NCBI GenBank assembly: GCA_012845835.1
Contig: JABAKD010000002.1
Span: 15,702,129 to 15,766,128 of the forward strand
Source: Undaria pinnatifida
Taxonomy: Eukaryota; Sar; Phaeophyceae; Laminariales; Alariaceae
Direction of reading: 5' to 3'
DNA length: 64,000 nt
Under the pieces are notes generated by a model. The model did not search any database. It saw only the letters and a program-made list of their open reading frames with translations, and was not told where the DNA came from. Positions 33,687 to 43,899 of this stretch are shown in pieces. The stretch's first letter is position 1. Every line of letters starts with the position of its first letter. The position numbers were made by a program, and so were the translations under genes.

Positions 33687-35030
33687 ATGCATCTCGAGGA
33701 TTGCCCACACAAGATGAATGCCGTATGTCCCGCAGTTTTTAGGACACAACATCCCGATCTACGAAGAAGGCGCATTGGTTTCTGCTGTCACAGCAGTTAT
33801 GCAAGAATGTTGCCGGAAATTTCCGCCAAGAATTTTCCCAGAAATTCGTGGTGGGCATACTTTTATAGTGATGGAAAAAAAAGGTTTCCAATTACATTGC
33901 AGGCATTATTCCTATCGGACCTGGAAGGCGTTATACACTCTCGATTTACTCTACAACCACCCCGTTATCTTATTTCGGTTTCTACCGGAAGCTCGATTTC
34001 TCCCGAAATTGGGAAAAACCTAAAATTTTCACCCCCGGAAAAACTGGCCTTCAAGTTTTTCAGTTTTTGTCGTAGGAAAAAACTAAAATTATTTAGGTAC
34101 AACGGTATAGAGGACCGGGCAGCGGCACCGCTCGAGCTGTGCCACCACTTGCGAGCGCACGAGACTGAGCAGGGTCGTTCCCAAGGTCGTCGGCAGGCCA
34201 TGGCTGATCGCAGAAGGCGCAGAAAGCTTCTGAGCTCTCGTCGTCGAGTTGACAAAGTGACCGCACCGAGGCGGCCGACCGAACGAGCTCGCTGACGGCA
34301 ATAGCTGGGACTTTTGTCACGTTGGGCGTTGTAGCGCGACGAGTTGGTGATGGATTTCACTCACCCCAAGGCACCGACACGTGCCTACGAGTAAGACCGA
34401 CTCCAGCGAGACAACCACGTGGGTATCTTCCGCGAGCGTTGCTGCTGTAGTGACGGTTCTGTGCTTGGTGGGCGATTGTTTTGCGAGCCAACTGAGGCTC
34501 GTACTTGTGAAGATTCGACCTTCGCAGATTTCGGTAAATGCCGAAATTTCGTCAAAAACTGAAGTGCTGTACGTATCGTTCGGACCGACCCTACCAGCGA
34601 AGTTCCTGACGCCATTTCTAATTAAGGACCGCGCTAAATAATAGGGGTATCGCGTGCCCCAATCTCTGTGTCCAGTCCAGGAGATTTCCAGAAAGAACAA
34701 ACTGAGGAACGGGTCGAGTCTTTTTCGTCGTCCTCACCGTGCGGCTACTGCTTGCATCGTGTTCGACTTTTCGTTTCCCACCAATGCGCACAGCTGACGG
34801 CATGTACAAACATCCACCAGCGAGAGTTCCTAGGGAGAGAGCTCGCAGTGTCCATATACGAACTCGTGCACAATTAACACTGCCCTCAAACACACGTTTA
34901 AGTAACTGCTCGCGATAGTTTACAAACCATATTGCCAAAACCTTGCGCTGGTGATGCTATAGTCTACACAGGAAAAGTTTGACGTACGAACTGGCCATCG
35001 TACTTCGTCTTCAGACTGCCTCATCAATCA
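33687..35030 (-). other. Possible minus-strand exons, unassigned
   Basis: Minus-strand frames 34093-34320 (with CAFCDQPWPADD, a C-x2-C motif), 34317-34700 and 34618-34938 (with basic KKTRPVPQFVLSGNLLDW) have more protein-like composition than neighbouring sequence. They lie downstream of the minus-strand exons at 35.1-35.8 kb, so they could be later exons of that gene or a separate gene. No splice chain in consistent phase could be built, and no domain is recognised. Confidence 0.3.
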
Positions 35031-35078
35031 AGTCTTCCAAATAAACAAACTGCGCCAAATTGCCTGTATCACGCGTAC

Positions 35079-35202
35079 CTGCCCCCCTACATTGAGTCGT
35101 ACTCGTTTCCCTCCAGCGTGTGGCGAGCTTCCCAAGGGCATCCAGTCGTCACCTTTCATCAGGCTGAAGTCGGTAATTTCCTGTCGAAGCATTTCCTCCT
35201 CC
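35079..35202 (-). CDS. Exon with coiled coil and LNVGG motif (BTB/T1-like start)
   Basis: The minus-strand open frame reads REEEMLRQEITDFSLMKGDD, then WMPLGSSPHAGGKRVRLNVGGQ, and meets a strong donor (CAG then GTACGC; the GT lies at 35077-35078). VRLNVGG after a short helix is the typical first strand of BTB/T1 (KCTD, potassium-channel tetramerisation) domains, where an intron often follows. The 5' edge is uncertain: a pyrimidine-rich stretch ending in CAG gives 35202, and another acceptor gives 35238. The rest of the BTB fold was not found in frame downstream. A BTB adaptor role is inference from one motif. The upstream coiled coil joins naturally to the exon at 35721-35849. Confidence 0.5.
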
Positions 35203-35720
35203 CTGACCAGCGAAAAAACATTCAAACGACGGCGTTTTCTGTGCCAAACAAAAAAGCCCGGCGTACTTGACTCGAGTACTTCCATGTTTTTCAAGCATGC
35301 AACAACGGGCGTACTTACTTGACTCGTCCGAAGGAATCCTACGGTACGATGTGCGAGCGGTACGGCATGAACGTAGCAACTCTGTCAGGCTCGGCCAGAA
35401 AGACAACAACACGCCACCACAGAAGCAGAGTAGTTTTAGGTACTGTACCAGGTGTCACGGGTATCAAGCAATCACGGAAAAACCTCACATGCGAGCCCGG
35501 CGCCGCTCTTCCCGAAGAAAAGCACGTTGGCGAGCGAGCTGAGATACGAAAAGGTAGCAACGGAGCATGGCGGAACCGTATGGAATTCAGCAGGGAAATA
35601 AACAAGCAAGGCCAAGGGTGAGACAGTGTAGTATGCGGAATATGGAGACGGGCCAACCAACACCTGCTGTACTGCTGTAGATGTTTTCAGTTTGCGTTCG
35701 TATCATGTCATCATACCGAC

Positions 35721-35849
35721 CTTTTGTGCCTCCTCACGCAGCTCGCTCGCTCGCTGAGCGACTACCGTGCCCTCAAGACTAAGGCTTTCCTCCATCTCTT
35801 CGGTAATTTTATCCACATTTTTCAACCAGCCACTCGATCCGATGTCCAT
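35721..35849 (-). CDS. First exon of minus-strand gene, coiled coil
   Basis: Begins at ATG (35847-35849, minus) and reads MDIGSSGWLKNVDKITEEME then ESLSLEGTVVAQRASELREE and AQK, 43 residues, before a possible donor GTCGGT; an alternative donor GTATGA lies 4 bases further. The helical, charged composition matches the start of the exon at 35079-35202 (REEEMLRQE..), supporting one gene. Intron phase between the two exons does not fit directly, so a further exon in 35240-35710 is likely. It is head to head with the TPR gene at 36093. Confidence 0.5.
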
Positions 35850-36092
35850 GGAGATCCTTGCGATTCCGCCGACCCACGTGCAATGCTACTGGGCGCGTAC
35901 GTGTAGAGACGAGGACGCCACCTCGAGACAAAATAGAAAACGTTTCAGATATAACGCTTCAAAACCACTGTAACTCCACACACTCGTTTTGTTGAACGTG
36001 AGAGTGCCTGGGTGAGAGTGGACTGCTCCCCCGGTACCCTTTGCTATACTTGTACTTTTGACGTGCTTGTTCGTTGCACAAGGACAGGGAAA
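35850..36092. promoter_or_regulatory. Candidate bidirectional promoter
   Basis: 243 bp between the start codons of the minus-strand coiled-coil/LNVGG gene and the plus-strand TPR gene. It contains an E-box palindrome CACGTG at 35875-35880 and an AT-rich patch near 35930-35965. No TATA box is placed convincingly. Shared control is inferred from the arrangement alone. Confidence 0.45.
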
Positions 36093-36554
36093 ATGGCAGA
36101 GGCTAACGTTGCAGATGGAGCAGAAAAGCCTGTCATCGCCACACCTGTGGCTGGCGATGAGCAGGAAGATGCGGAGGAAGGTTGGAGGATCCAGGCGGAG
36201 GCGTTTAAAAGTGAAGGTATGTATAAAGCAGTACTGCTACGTAGTAAATAGTGACCTATCATACCGGTACGTGGTAATGGGGATACGTACGGGGTACCTT
36301 TACTGCTGCGCCTGGATTTTGTGTCCAGTTGTGACAGGGTCCCGCGGTGTCGACTTGTCGATGCGATACATACGCGTGCTCTTATCCCACGTGCCATTTT
36401 GTATTCGCAATATGCAGGCAACGACGCGTTTAAAGCTGGGAAGTGGACGGAAGCAGTCGAAGGTTACACTCGGGCGATCGACCTTGATCCAGACAACAAG
36501 GTACTGCTCTACTGCCGCACCGCCTGTACCTCTGACGTAGACCCAGAAGAATAA
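36093..36554 (+). CDS. TPR protein, STI1/HOP-like N-terminus, two exons, probably truncated
   Basis: Exon 1 is 36093-36216 (start ATGG with A at -3, acidic leader MAEANVADG..). The intron is 36217-36417 (GTATGT..GCAG) and exon 2 is 36418-36554. Splicing keeps phase exactly (G/GC, Gly) and gives 86 residues. Joined across the intron is AEAFKSEGNDAFKAGKWTEA then VEGYTRAIDLDPDNK, a full match to the first TPR motif of co-chaperones such as STI1/HOP or TTC-type proteins (EGN.AF..G....A...Y..AI.LDP.N). After DPDNK the frame runs 17 more residues to a stop, and no second TPR helix follows; alternatively a donor (GTACTG at 36501) is used and the next exons are gone. Harbinger MITE copy B starts 90 bp downstream. 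STI1 proteins are about 500-600 residues, so this is either a very short TPR protein or a gene cut by insertions. I favour truncation. Confidence 0.7.
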
Positions 36555-36643
36555 ACCACAAGTAAGCACCAAATGTCTTCGATATTTTCAGCTGGATATT
36601 TTCAATCGGAATGCCGATTTTCGTTTTTATTAGATTACTCTAC

Positions 36644-37789
36644 GGCCATTTCTTATACAGTCGGATTCCGCCAGTCGAAAACGGCCCTTTTCGACTGGAC
36701 TTTTTTTCGACTGGATTTTCCCCCGTTCCTCTCCTTACAGCAGTCGAGTCGATTTTATAGTTTTTGTGCTCTTCCTAGAGGCGGTTCGTGTGAGGGAGTA
36801 CTACTCTGTACTGCTGTACTGCTGAATGGCAGTCAAAAATCGGTTGGCAGCTCTGTCAGCTGTGCTTTGCGCGTTCTGCTTCGCGCGCGACGAACCTTCG
36901 TCCAAGCGGATTGGTGGCGTTGGGCTTAGCCGAAAGCCGCCAAAAATTAAGGTATTAGTGGGGTATTAGTCCGTTTGACCACTTGCAACTGGTTAACCAA
37001 TAGCTTACCCAAACTAAGCCTTATAACACTCTCCCCCCCTGAAACGGCGGGATAGCAGGTCGGCCGGATATACGGGCGGACCTGTCAATATATCCAAGCC
37101 GTTTCATTTCCTGGGTATACCGGGGAGAGTATTTTTCAAGTTCGCCATGGGAAAATCTGAAAAAGTTTATTATGGTGGATGTGGGGATCGAACCCACGAC
37201 CCAAAAACCCACGGTCTGTCGACGACGCCATTTATTAAGAAATTTAGTGGGGTATTAGTCCGTTTGACCACTTGCAACTGGTTAACCGATAGCTTACCCA
37301 AACTAAGCCTTATAACACAAAGCTATGCCCGTGGCGTTGCACTCAGCCGAAAGCTGCCAAAGCTACAGCAGGCGTAGCCGTTGTTGGCAGAATGGCATCG
37401 ATAACGCGCGCTACTGCTGTCGTGTGATACACGCTGCTGGCGGGCGGAGCTAGGAGTGCGCCACGCTGACTTGCGGCGAGAAGCAGCAGCAGTGATAGCA
37501 AAGGCAGCGTCGGCGCTGTTGTATGATACTGCTGTGTGGTACCTGGTATGGGGGTGTGGGGGGGTGGGGGTGTGCTTTGTGGTGGGATGAGCGATGCGAT
37601 GGGTTCAAAAAAAGGGTTAAACTTTTTCGACTGGAGGATCCAGTCGAAAATAGTCGAGTTTTTCGACTGGATCCGTCAGTCGGAATTCTGAGTCGAAAAA
37701 GCCCTTTTTGGACTGTGTAAGAAAGCCCGATGTGGGCTTCAGTCAAGAACCGTTTTCGACTGACATATCCGACTGTACAAGAAATAGCC
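36644..37789. mobile_element. PIF/Harbinger-like MITE, copy B, interrupted by a TRIM
   Basis: Same family as 11932-12725. The left end GGCCATTTCTTATACAGTCG and right end ..GTACAAGAAATAGCC are inverted repeats; the 3-bp duplication TAC is at 36641-36643 and 37790-37792. Removing TRIM copy 5 and one target repeat leaves about 769 bp, colinear with copy A (shared GAGTCGATTTTATAGTTTTT, AGAGGCGGTT and GGAGCTAGGAGTGCGCCACG). One end has a GGCC-to-AGCC-like change (AATAGCC). Confidence 0.88.
36945..37317 (-). mobile_element. TRIM retroelement copy 5, inside MITE copy B
   Basis: Minus orientation; LTRs 36945-37028 and 37233-37317, internal region and polypurine tract as in the others. Terminal bases have eroded (AATTAAGG and TATTAAGA in place of TGTTAAGG). 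The target duplication CAAA (36941-36944 and 37318-37321) is verified by MITE copy A, which has the empty site GCCGCCAAAGCTA near 12207-12219. The TRIM therefore entered an already resident MITE. Confidence 0.92.
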
Positions 37790-38592
37790 TACGGGCCCAG
37801 ATTAACGAAGAGCACGGAAAATCGTAATTCGTTTTTTTTTTCATTATTTCATGAAAAACACACGAAAAAATCAACTCTGCTTCTTATTAAGGAACGGCGT
37901 AGTGCGTTCTAGAATTAAAAAAACGCGAAAAAGTCAACGAACACCCGCGTGGGCAACGACCGAGGCGAGTGATGGCTCGCGTCCTCCCCGGATAGCGGCA
38001 GATTGTTTCTGCCGGCAGCGGCTAGGAGACTATGGCTCTAGGCGTCTCTTGGATGGGCTGGCGTCACCCCGCCGCCCGACACGGGCAGCAGCGACGGGGA
38101 TATAGCGGTCGAACTTCTGAGCGAAGTCGTGATGTGATAGTTTGTCGTGAAACTTTCGAGGTGCAGGGCGACGAAAAACTGGGTTTGCGGCGGTCTCGAT
38201 TGTTTTCGAAGCGTTGCAGGCGGTCTACGCTGTGCTAAGGACCTTCGGAGGCCGCGCTGCGCTGCTCCGGTGGTCCTACCAATGGTGGTTCCTCGCCTCT
38301 CAATCAGCCGACGACATGGCACCCATTCGCGTGGCCGGCTTCGGTTACATGGTACATGCCATCCCTCGGTGCACCAACGCCCGAAAATTGAATATCGATT
38401 TTCGACTATATTCCACCGAGAAAGTATTTTTTGACCTCTTCGTTGAATTTGATTTTTCGTACTCGTAATAATTCTGAGAATGCCTGCTTGGTGATTCATT
38501 TTCTTATCAATCAGATACAAATTAGATTCCGTTCTAAAAAAAAAAAAAAAAAAGTCGATTTGTCAAGTTCCTCGTTAATTCGGGCCGTAAGA
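37790..38592. mobile_element. Possible second MITE type with GGGCCC..ATTAACGA ends
   Basis: The left end TACGGGCCCAGATTAACGA (37790-37808) and the inverted right end (TCGTTAATTCGGGCCGTA, about 38575-38592) are similar, each followed inward by AATCG and a long T or A tract (T about 37829-37838; A about 38536-38555). A single-ended copy lies at 43489-43545. No target duplication is clear and the left end overlaps the target repeat of MITE copy B. Confidence 0.45.
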
Positions 38593-38805
38593 CCTACTGT
38601 TATGGAATTTTTTGAGCGATTACTTTTGGCGATTATTTTTGTAGCATTGAGGCTCCAGAAAATACTGCATGAGAAATACGAGTAAAGGATGTCCATTATG
38701 GCTTCTGATTTTTGGAAAGTGGTTTTATGTTTAATTGGCAGGTCTTGTTTTCCCGTTTGCCTTTATTTTTGAAAATCGGGCACGTACACTGTCGCCCGCG
38801 ACGTT

Positions 38806-38990
38806 AGGTCACCACCGCCTCTGCTGCTGTCTCTGCTGCTGTGCTGCTGGTGTGGTCGTGCTGTGGTGGTTTCCATGGTGCTGCTGCTGCTGCTGTCGCG
38901 TTTGTGTGAGGACAAAAGCTCTGTCTCGCACACAACAAGCGCGGTGTGCTGTCGTATGTGTGTTTGTGATTCTTTGTTGTGGGTGATGGG
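38806..38990. repeat. CTG triplet-rich stretch
   Basis: Dense CTGCTGCTG on the plus strand, for example about 38818-38850 and 38880-38900. Frames across it are Cys/Leu-rich artefacts. Confidence 0.8.
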
Positions 38991-39052
38991 TGACATGTAC
39001 AGCAGACAGGTATCTTACCAGGTACAGAGTAGGCACTGGTGACATGTGATAC

Positions 39053-39553
39053 TTGGTACGAGGTAGTATCCGAAAGTCAAATAATCCCAGTTCTGAGAGG
39101 TTGGAAGAGGTGTTATTTCTGGGCTCAGAAATCACCAGATCCGCCGATTTGTGGCCTCGATTATTTCTGATTTCTGGTCCAATAGTGGATGGTTTTTATT
39201 GTTGGCGTTGGAGGTCCCTGTTGAAGAGAGAAATAATCGCTCAAAATATTTCCCATAATAGTTGGTCTAACGACGTCAGCTATCTCGACGAATTTAGGGT
39301 CGATACACATCTTTGCAAGCTGCTTATTACTACTGCTGTACATCGATCGCCCGCTTTATATGGTAAGTTTGTGGATACCAGGCCCTATTTCCTAGATCGT
39401 ACCGCCTCCTTATCACTACAATCCTTCAAGACGATTCTGGCTCCTCCAGAAGCAGACTCTGAGGTGTTCCCTCATCGTTGGCCCTCGAGAGTGCGGTTGC
39501 TAAACGAACATCTACGCTGTTTGATATTTACGTTCTGTATTTCAGAGAGATAA
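39053..39553 (+). CDS. Unrecognised 166-residue open frame
   Basis: The frame has balanced composition and is not explained by a simple repeat, unlike its neighbours. Near the C-terminus it reads KFVDTRPYFLDRTASLSLQS and FPHRWPSRVRLLNEH. No signal peptide, membrane segment or family is recognised. It could be a genuine small gene, an exon, or a chance frame in an old element. A CTG-rich stretch lies upstream and a direct repeat starts 8 bp downstream. Confidence 0.25.
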   Translation: MVRGSIRKSNNPSSERLEEVLFLGSEITRSADLWPRLFLISGPIVDGFYCWRWRSLLKREIIAQNISHNSWSNDVSYLDEFRVDTHLCKLLITTAVHRSPALYGKFVDTRPYFLDRTASLSLQSFKTILAPPEADSEVFPHRWPSRVRLLNEHLRCLIFTFCISER

Positions 39554-39560
39554 ATAAGTC

Positions 39561-40091
39561 ATCGATCAACCTCCTGAAAATAGGTACTCGTACAGCAAGC
39601 AACACGCTGCAGCATAACAGATTTTTATAGTGCTCCCCCTTTTTTCGGATAAATTGTTGAAGGCTCACAATCTGCATCTCCGATCACAAAGACACGATCA
39701 GCGTGGGAGAAACCCATACTGTACTCGTATATAACGTAGCCCAGCAATGTCAAATCACAACATGCCGCACACCCAGTAGTGTCTTCCGAGAAAAAATAGT
39801 CGGTACCCGTACGACTGACTGGTGGGAGCAGCTGGACTCGTAGCAGGGGCAGCATTAGAATCAGCAGCAGCACAACAGAAGCAGAAGCAGGTGTATGTAG
39901 CAGCGGTAGTGAAAGCAGCACGGCACATGAGACCAGAACCGGATCAGTGTCGCTGTGCGTGTGTCTCGTCGATCAACCTCCTGAAAATAGGTATACTCGT
40001 ACAGCAGCATTCTGCAGCAAAATCCATACTGTACTCGTATATAACGTGGCCCAGCAATGCCTGTCAAATCACAAAAATGCCGCACACCTAG
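39561..40091 (+). repeat. Direct repeat pair, about 110-210 bp units
   Basis: CGATCAACCTCCTGAAAATA at about 39559 recurs at about 39969. Both are followed by ACTCGTACAGCA, CCATACTGTACTCGTATATA, CCCAGCAATG and ATGCCGCACACC. Copy 1 has about 90 extra bases in its middle. Confidence 0.8.
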
Positions 40092-41285
40092 TTGTTGGTG
40101 CCTGTGAAATCGCACGTTGCCGCTCCCATCTCGACGAACCCTCAACGACTTACAGCGAAACCAGCACGAGAAGAGTTGTCTGTCATTTGTGCGCGCACAG
40201 GACCCATCGGAACTAGCCTTGGTGCCGTGTACGCTGAGTGCGGTGCACAAACGTGGCCGAAGAACTTGATACAAACAAACATACAAACATACACACATAC
40301 GGAAAAAGTAATTCGAGGCACCCTACCCTCGTATGCGATCCGATATGAAAAGGCTTTTTTTCCTTGGAAAACCGAGAAAAAAAGGCTCAGCGCTGCGCGC
40401 GTCGCGCGCCTCATTATAATTTACTCGACTCAGGTATTTTATCAAGAACAATACCAGGCATATACCAGGTACCAGGTATACACATAATCTCTCACATGCT
40501 TCATTACGTAAATGACACTTATCATAGTTACCATAGTAATGCCTAAACTAAGTAACAACAGCGTTGTTAATCGTAGTGACTTTATAACAAAATCATTCGT
40601 CCTACAGTATTCCCCCGTCTATTCCAATTGTAATAATAGCATTAGTGCACAGAATGGTTATTATGCAATATTATACACCTACTTGTACAACGATAACTAC
40701 AATTCACCTGTTGATCATAAACATAGTTACCTTTATCTCGGTCGCGGTCGGTCGTTAAACTTTCGTTTTTGGACTTTTGGGCTGTACAGACTTCCAAAGG
40801 TGCACCTGCTGCTGGACCCTTCGAACAGCTTCCACAGCTGCTGGACCATTCGAACGGCTGTCCCAGAACGTCAAAACGTCAACTATGTTTTGTAATTTCA
40901 ATGCTGGTGGTGGTGATCACGTTGAAAATCTGTCGTACGTAGCCATCCGTTACTCTTCATGTACTTCGTATGTAGATATCAGACGTTTGACAACCAATGC
41001 ACCACCAGCACCACACAGAGCTCACATCCTTCAAACATCGGTCCATCTGCGAGACACCCTCTCTCTGCCCTCCTCTGGGATAATGAACACGCGCAAGAGC
41101 AGCAACAACGGTGGCAGTGGTGTGTGCTATGACCAACATCTTGACGAGGTGACCAAGCAAAAGACGCGGCAGGCTGCAGATAGTCGGGAGCTGCTCTTCT
41201 GGTGTGTGGGGGGGTGGAGGGGTGATTCTACCTGGCGACAAGAACTGCGTCTTCTGCCTTAGGGCCATCAAGGCCAACACCGTCT
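40092..41285. other. Unassigned region
   Basis: Contains two overlapping TACCAGGTA motifs near 40462-40482 and an AT-rich patch (40500-40720). The plus-strand frame 40777-41262 (161 residues) ends just before the CTG repeat block and is unrecognised; its middle part (MNTRKSSNNGGSGVCYDQHL) has no simple-repeat bias but no known match. Confidence 0.35.
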
Positions 41286-41289
41286 GCCT

Positions 41290-43285
41290 TTCGTTGCAGA
41301 CTGGCCCCGGCGGTGAGTGCAATTATGCCCCTGTTTGCGTTTTGCGCGCTGAGTGCTTGCTGCTGCTGTTGTTGCGCCTGTGCCATGCATCATCTCCGTG
41401 TGTTGTGTTTTTTTTTTCACCTGTTTTATCACCAGGATCTATGACGCCGCGTGTTTTACACGTCTGCCTCTTGCTGCACACCGGCCCCGGCGGTATGTGC
41501 GCAGTTGTGTCCCTGTTTGCGTTTTGCGCGCTGCGTGTTTGCTGTTGCTGCTGCTAGTTGTTGCGCCTGTGTCATGCATCTCCGTGTGTCGGCCCCGGCG
41601 GTGAGTGCGCAGTTGTGTCCCTGTTTGCGTTTTGCGCGCTGAGTGTTTGCTCTTGCTGCTGGTGGTTGTTGCGCCAGTGTCATGCATCTCCGTTTATTTT
41701 GTCTGTTTTAGCACCAGTATTTTGACGCCGCGTGCTTTGTAAACGTTTTCTTTGTCGACTTGGTTTTCATTTTTTTTCGTGTGGTACCACATCAATCTGT
41801 TTTTGCACACTGCTGCTGCAATGTGACCGCCGTAAATTTGGGCCCCCGGACAATCCCGGTTTGGCGCTATGATGCTGCTGCTACTGTCTGTCTTTCGCTG
41901 CAGACTGGCGCCGACGGTGCGTGCAGTTGTGCCTCTGTTTTCGTTTCTCGCGCTGAGTGCTTGCTGCTGCTGCTGTTGCGCCCGTGTCATTCATTTATCT
42001 CTGTGTGTTGAGTCTGTTTTGTCAACTGTATTTTTTACGCTGCGTGTTACGTGTCCGTGTCCGTTTGTTTTTGTTGACCAAGGTTTCTGTTTTTTTCATG
42101 TTTTTTGGGGGGTACCAGGTACCAGGTATCCAGCTCGAGGTATCCACCGGGTATCAATCTGTTCTCTGCACACTGCTGCTGCAATGCTGCCGCAATGTGA
42201 CCGCACTACATTTTGACCCCCGAACAATGCCGGTTTGGCGCTTTTTTTTTTTTTTTTTTTTTTTTTTCTTTTGCACACTTTTACTTTCCAGCTTCTGGAC
42301 AAGCCGTGGTCACAGGTGTCATCCCTTCTCCTCCCCGGTTGCCTTCAATTTTTATCGCGCATAGGGTTCAGCAATCCCACTGCTCGTCGATTTTTCATCG
42401 AACGTTGCTAACTCACGCTCTCGCGCTTTCCGCAAGTCAATTTGTCCACAAGAAAAAGTCCCCCCGAATTTAATCGAGTATGCACTCGGCGGGGCTCGAA
42501 CTCACGAAACTGACCTATACCAGGCTCGAGGATAACCTGATACGCCACCGGGGCGACCGGTATGATACTGCAGCTACTGCCATTGCTGCTGCTCTGTTGC
42601 ATGACGCTCCTGTTGGTGTTGATTGCTGTTGTATTGTTGCCTCGATTTCAATGTCTTCCTGTTGTGTATCTATCAATCTGTTTTCACTCTGTCCAGAAAT
42701 ATACGTTTTCGTTTCGGTAAATTTGAATATAGGGTACTTATATTCATGGGCACATTGGTGTATGCTGCATTTGCGCTGTGATACTGCTGCTACTGCTGCT
42801 GTGTGCCTTGCGCTTAAAGAATGGCCCCGGCGGTGAGTGCGCAGTTGTGTCTCTGTTTGCGTTTTGCGCGCTGAGTGCTTGCTGCTGCTGCTGCTGTTGC
42901 GCCTGTGTCATGCATTTCGCTGTGTTGTGTCTGTTTTATCACCAATGTTTTTGACGCCGGGTGTTCTTCATCCGTTTTTTCTGTTGACTTGGTTTCTGTC
43001 TTATTTTTTTCATTTTGTGTGGTTTCAGGAATCTATCAATCTGTTCTCTGCACAGTGCTGCTGCAATGTAACCGCACTAAAAGTCTGACCCCCGAATATT
43101 CCCGGTTTGGCGCTATGATACTGCTGCTGCATTTACGCCATAGCTGTTGCTCTGTTGCTGCTCTTTTGCATGACGCTCCTGTTGATGTTGATTGTTGTTG
43201 TTGTTGTTTTATTGCCTCGATTTTCATGTATTGCTGTTGTGTGTCCATCAATATATGTTCTATACCACTTTGTCCCGAAATATAA
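41290..43285. repeat. CTG-rich complex tandem repeat block
   Basis: Segments recur in order. A 100-bp unit (GGCCCCGGCGGTGAGTGC, GTTGTGTCCCTGTTTGCG, TTTTGCGCGCTGAGTG, TTGCTGCTG, TGTGTCATGCATC) occurs at about 41300, 41482, 41590, 41905 and 42822. A second unit (CTGCACACTGCTGCTGCAAT, GTGACCGC, CCCGGTTTGGCGCTATGATA) occurs at about 41800, 42165 and 43045. The arrangement suggests a higher-order unit of about 1 kb repeated about twice. The copy near 42240 is split by a SINE. Confidence 0.8.
42242..42560 (-). mobile_element. tRNA-derived SINE, copy 1
   Basis: Minus-strand element. The 5' head (42480-42560) reads GGTGGCGTATCAGGTTATCC (A-box like), then GAGTTCGAGCCCCGCC (B-box TTCGAGCC with matching T-stem). 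The body includes GAAAGCGCGAGAGCGTGAGT and AGCAGTGGGATTGCTGAACC, and the end is a 26-base poly(A) (T tract 42242-42267). It is inserted in the unit GGTTTGGCGC|TATGATACTG, which is uninterrupted at about 41866 and 43105. No clear target duplication is visible. Confidence 0.85.
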
Positions 43286-43488
43286 GCATTTTTGTCGGTG
43301 AATTTTTGTATATATGGGGTGCTTATATTTTTGTCTCGATTTTCATGTGTTGATGTTGTGTACCAGAGAATCTATCAATGTGTTCTATACCACTCTGTCC
43401 AGAAATACAAGCAACCTTTTCGGTTAAATATTTTATGTAGGGTGTTTATTATCATGGAAAGCGTGGTATATGGTCACGAGTATTACAA

Positions 43489-43645
43489 GGGCTCAGATTA
43501 ACGAGGAACTTTTCGTTTTTTTAATCGAATTTAATTTAATTTGCATTTTGTTTAAAATATACTTCGAAATATGGAATATTGTAACTTGGTTAAGTAATAC
43601 TCTTTGTAAAACTAAAATAACATCCAAGTACACCGATCATTTCTT
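43489..43645. repeat. Copy of the ATTAACGAGGAAC terminal repeat
   Basis: AGGGCTCAGATTAACGAGGA, then CTTTTCGTTTTTTTAATCG, matches the ends of the element at 37790-38592 (same inward order: ATTAACGA, GAAC, AATCG, T tract). Only one end was found. Confidence 0.5.
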
Positions 43646-43899
43646 TTGGTGCTGATTGTACACACCGCGACACTTGCTTTGCTGCTGCGGTGCGTCTTGC
43701 AACATTCTGTGTGCTGGTCAATTTGTGTTTGTGCAGAGTGGATTAACCCCCGCACCTGGCACTGCCTCCGGGACACCAAGGTCGACAGCACCGTCTCTGC
43801 AGTAGCGGTCGTCGCCGCGAAAAAGGACGTGAGTTTTCTCCCACTGCCTACCTTTGGTATAGAAGAGTTGCTACTACTGCTTTCGGCGAGGATAAATCA

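Noticed and set aside
34385-34700. Continuation of a BTB domain (IFTSTSLS phrase) downstream of the LNVGG exon
   Set aside because: No acceptor places it in phase with the donor at 35078, and the surrounding residues do not follow the fold.
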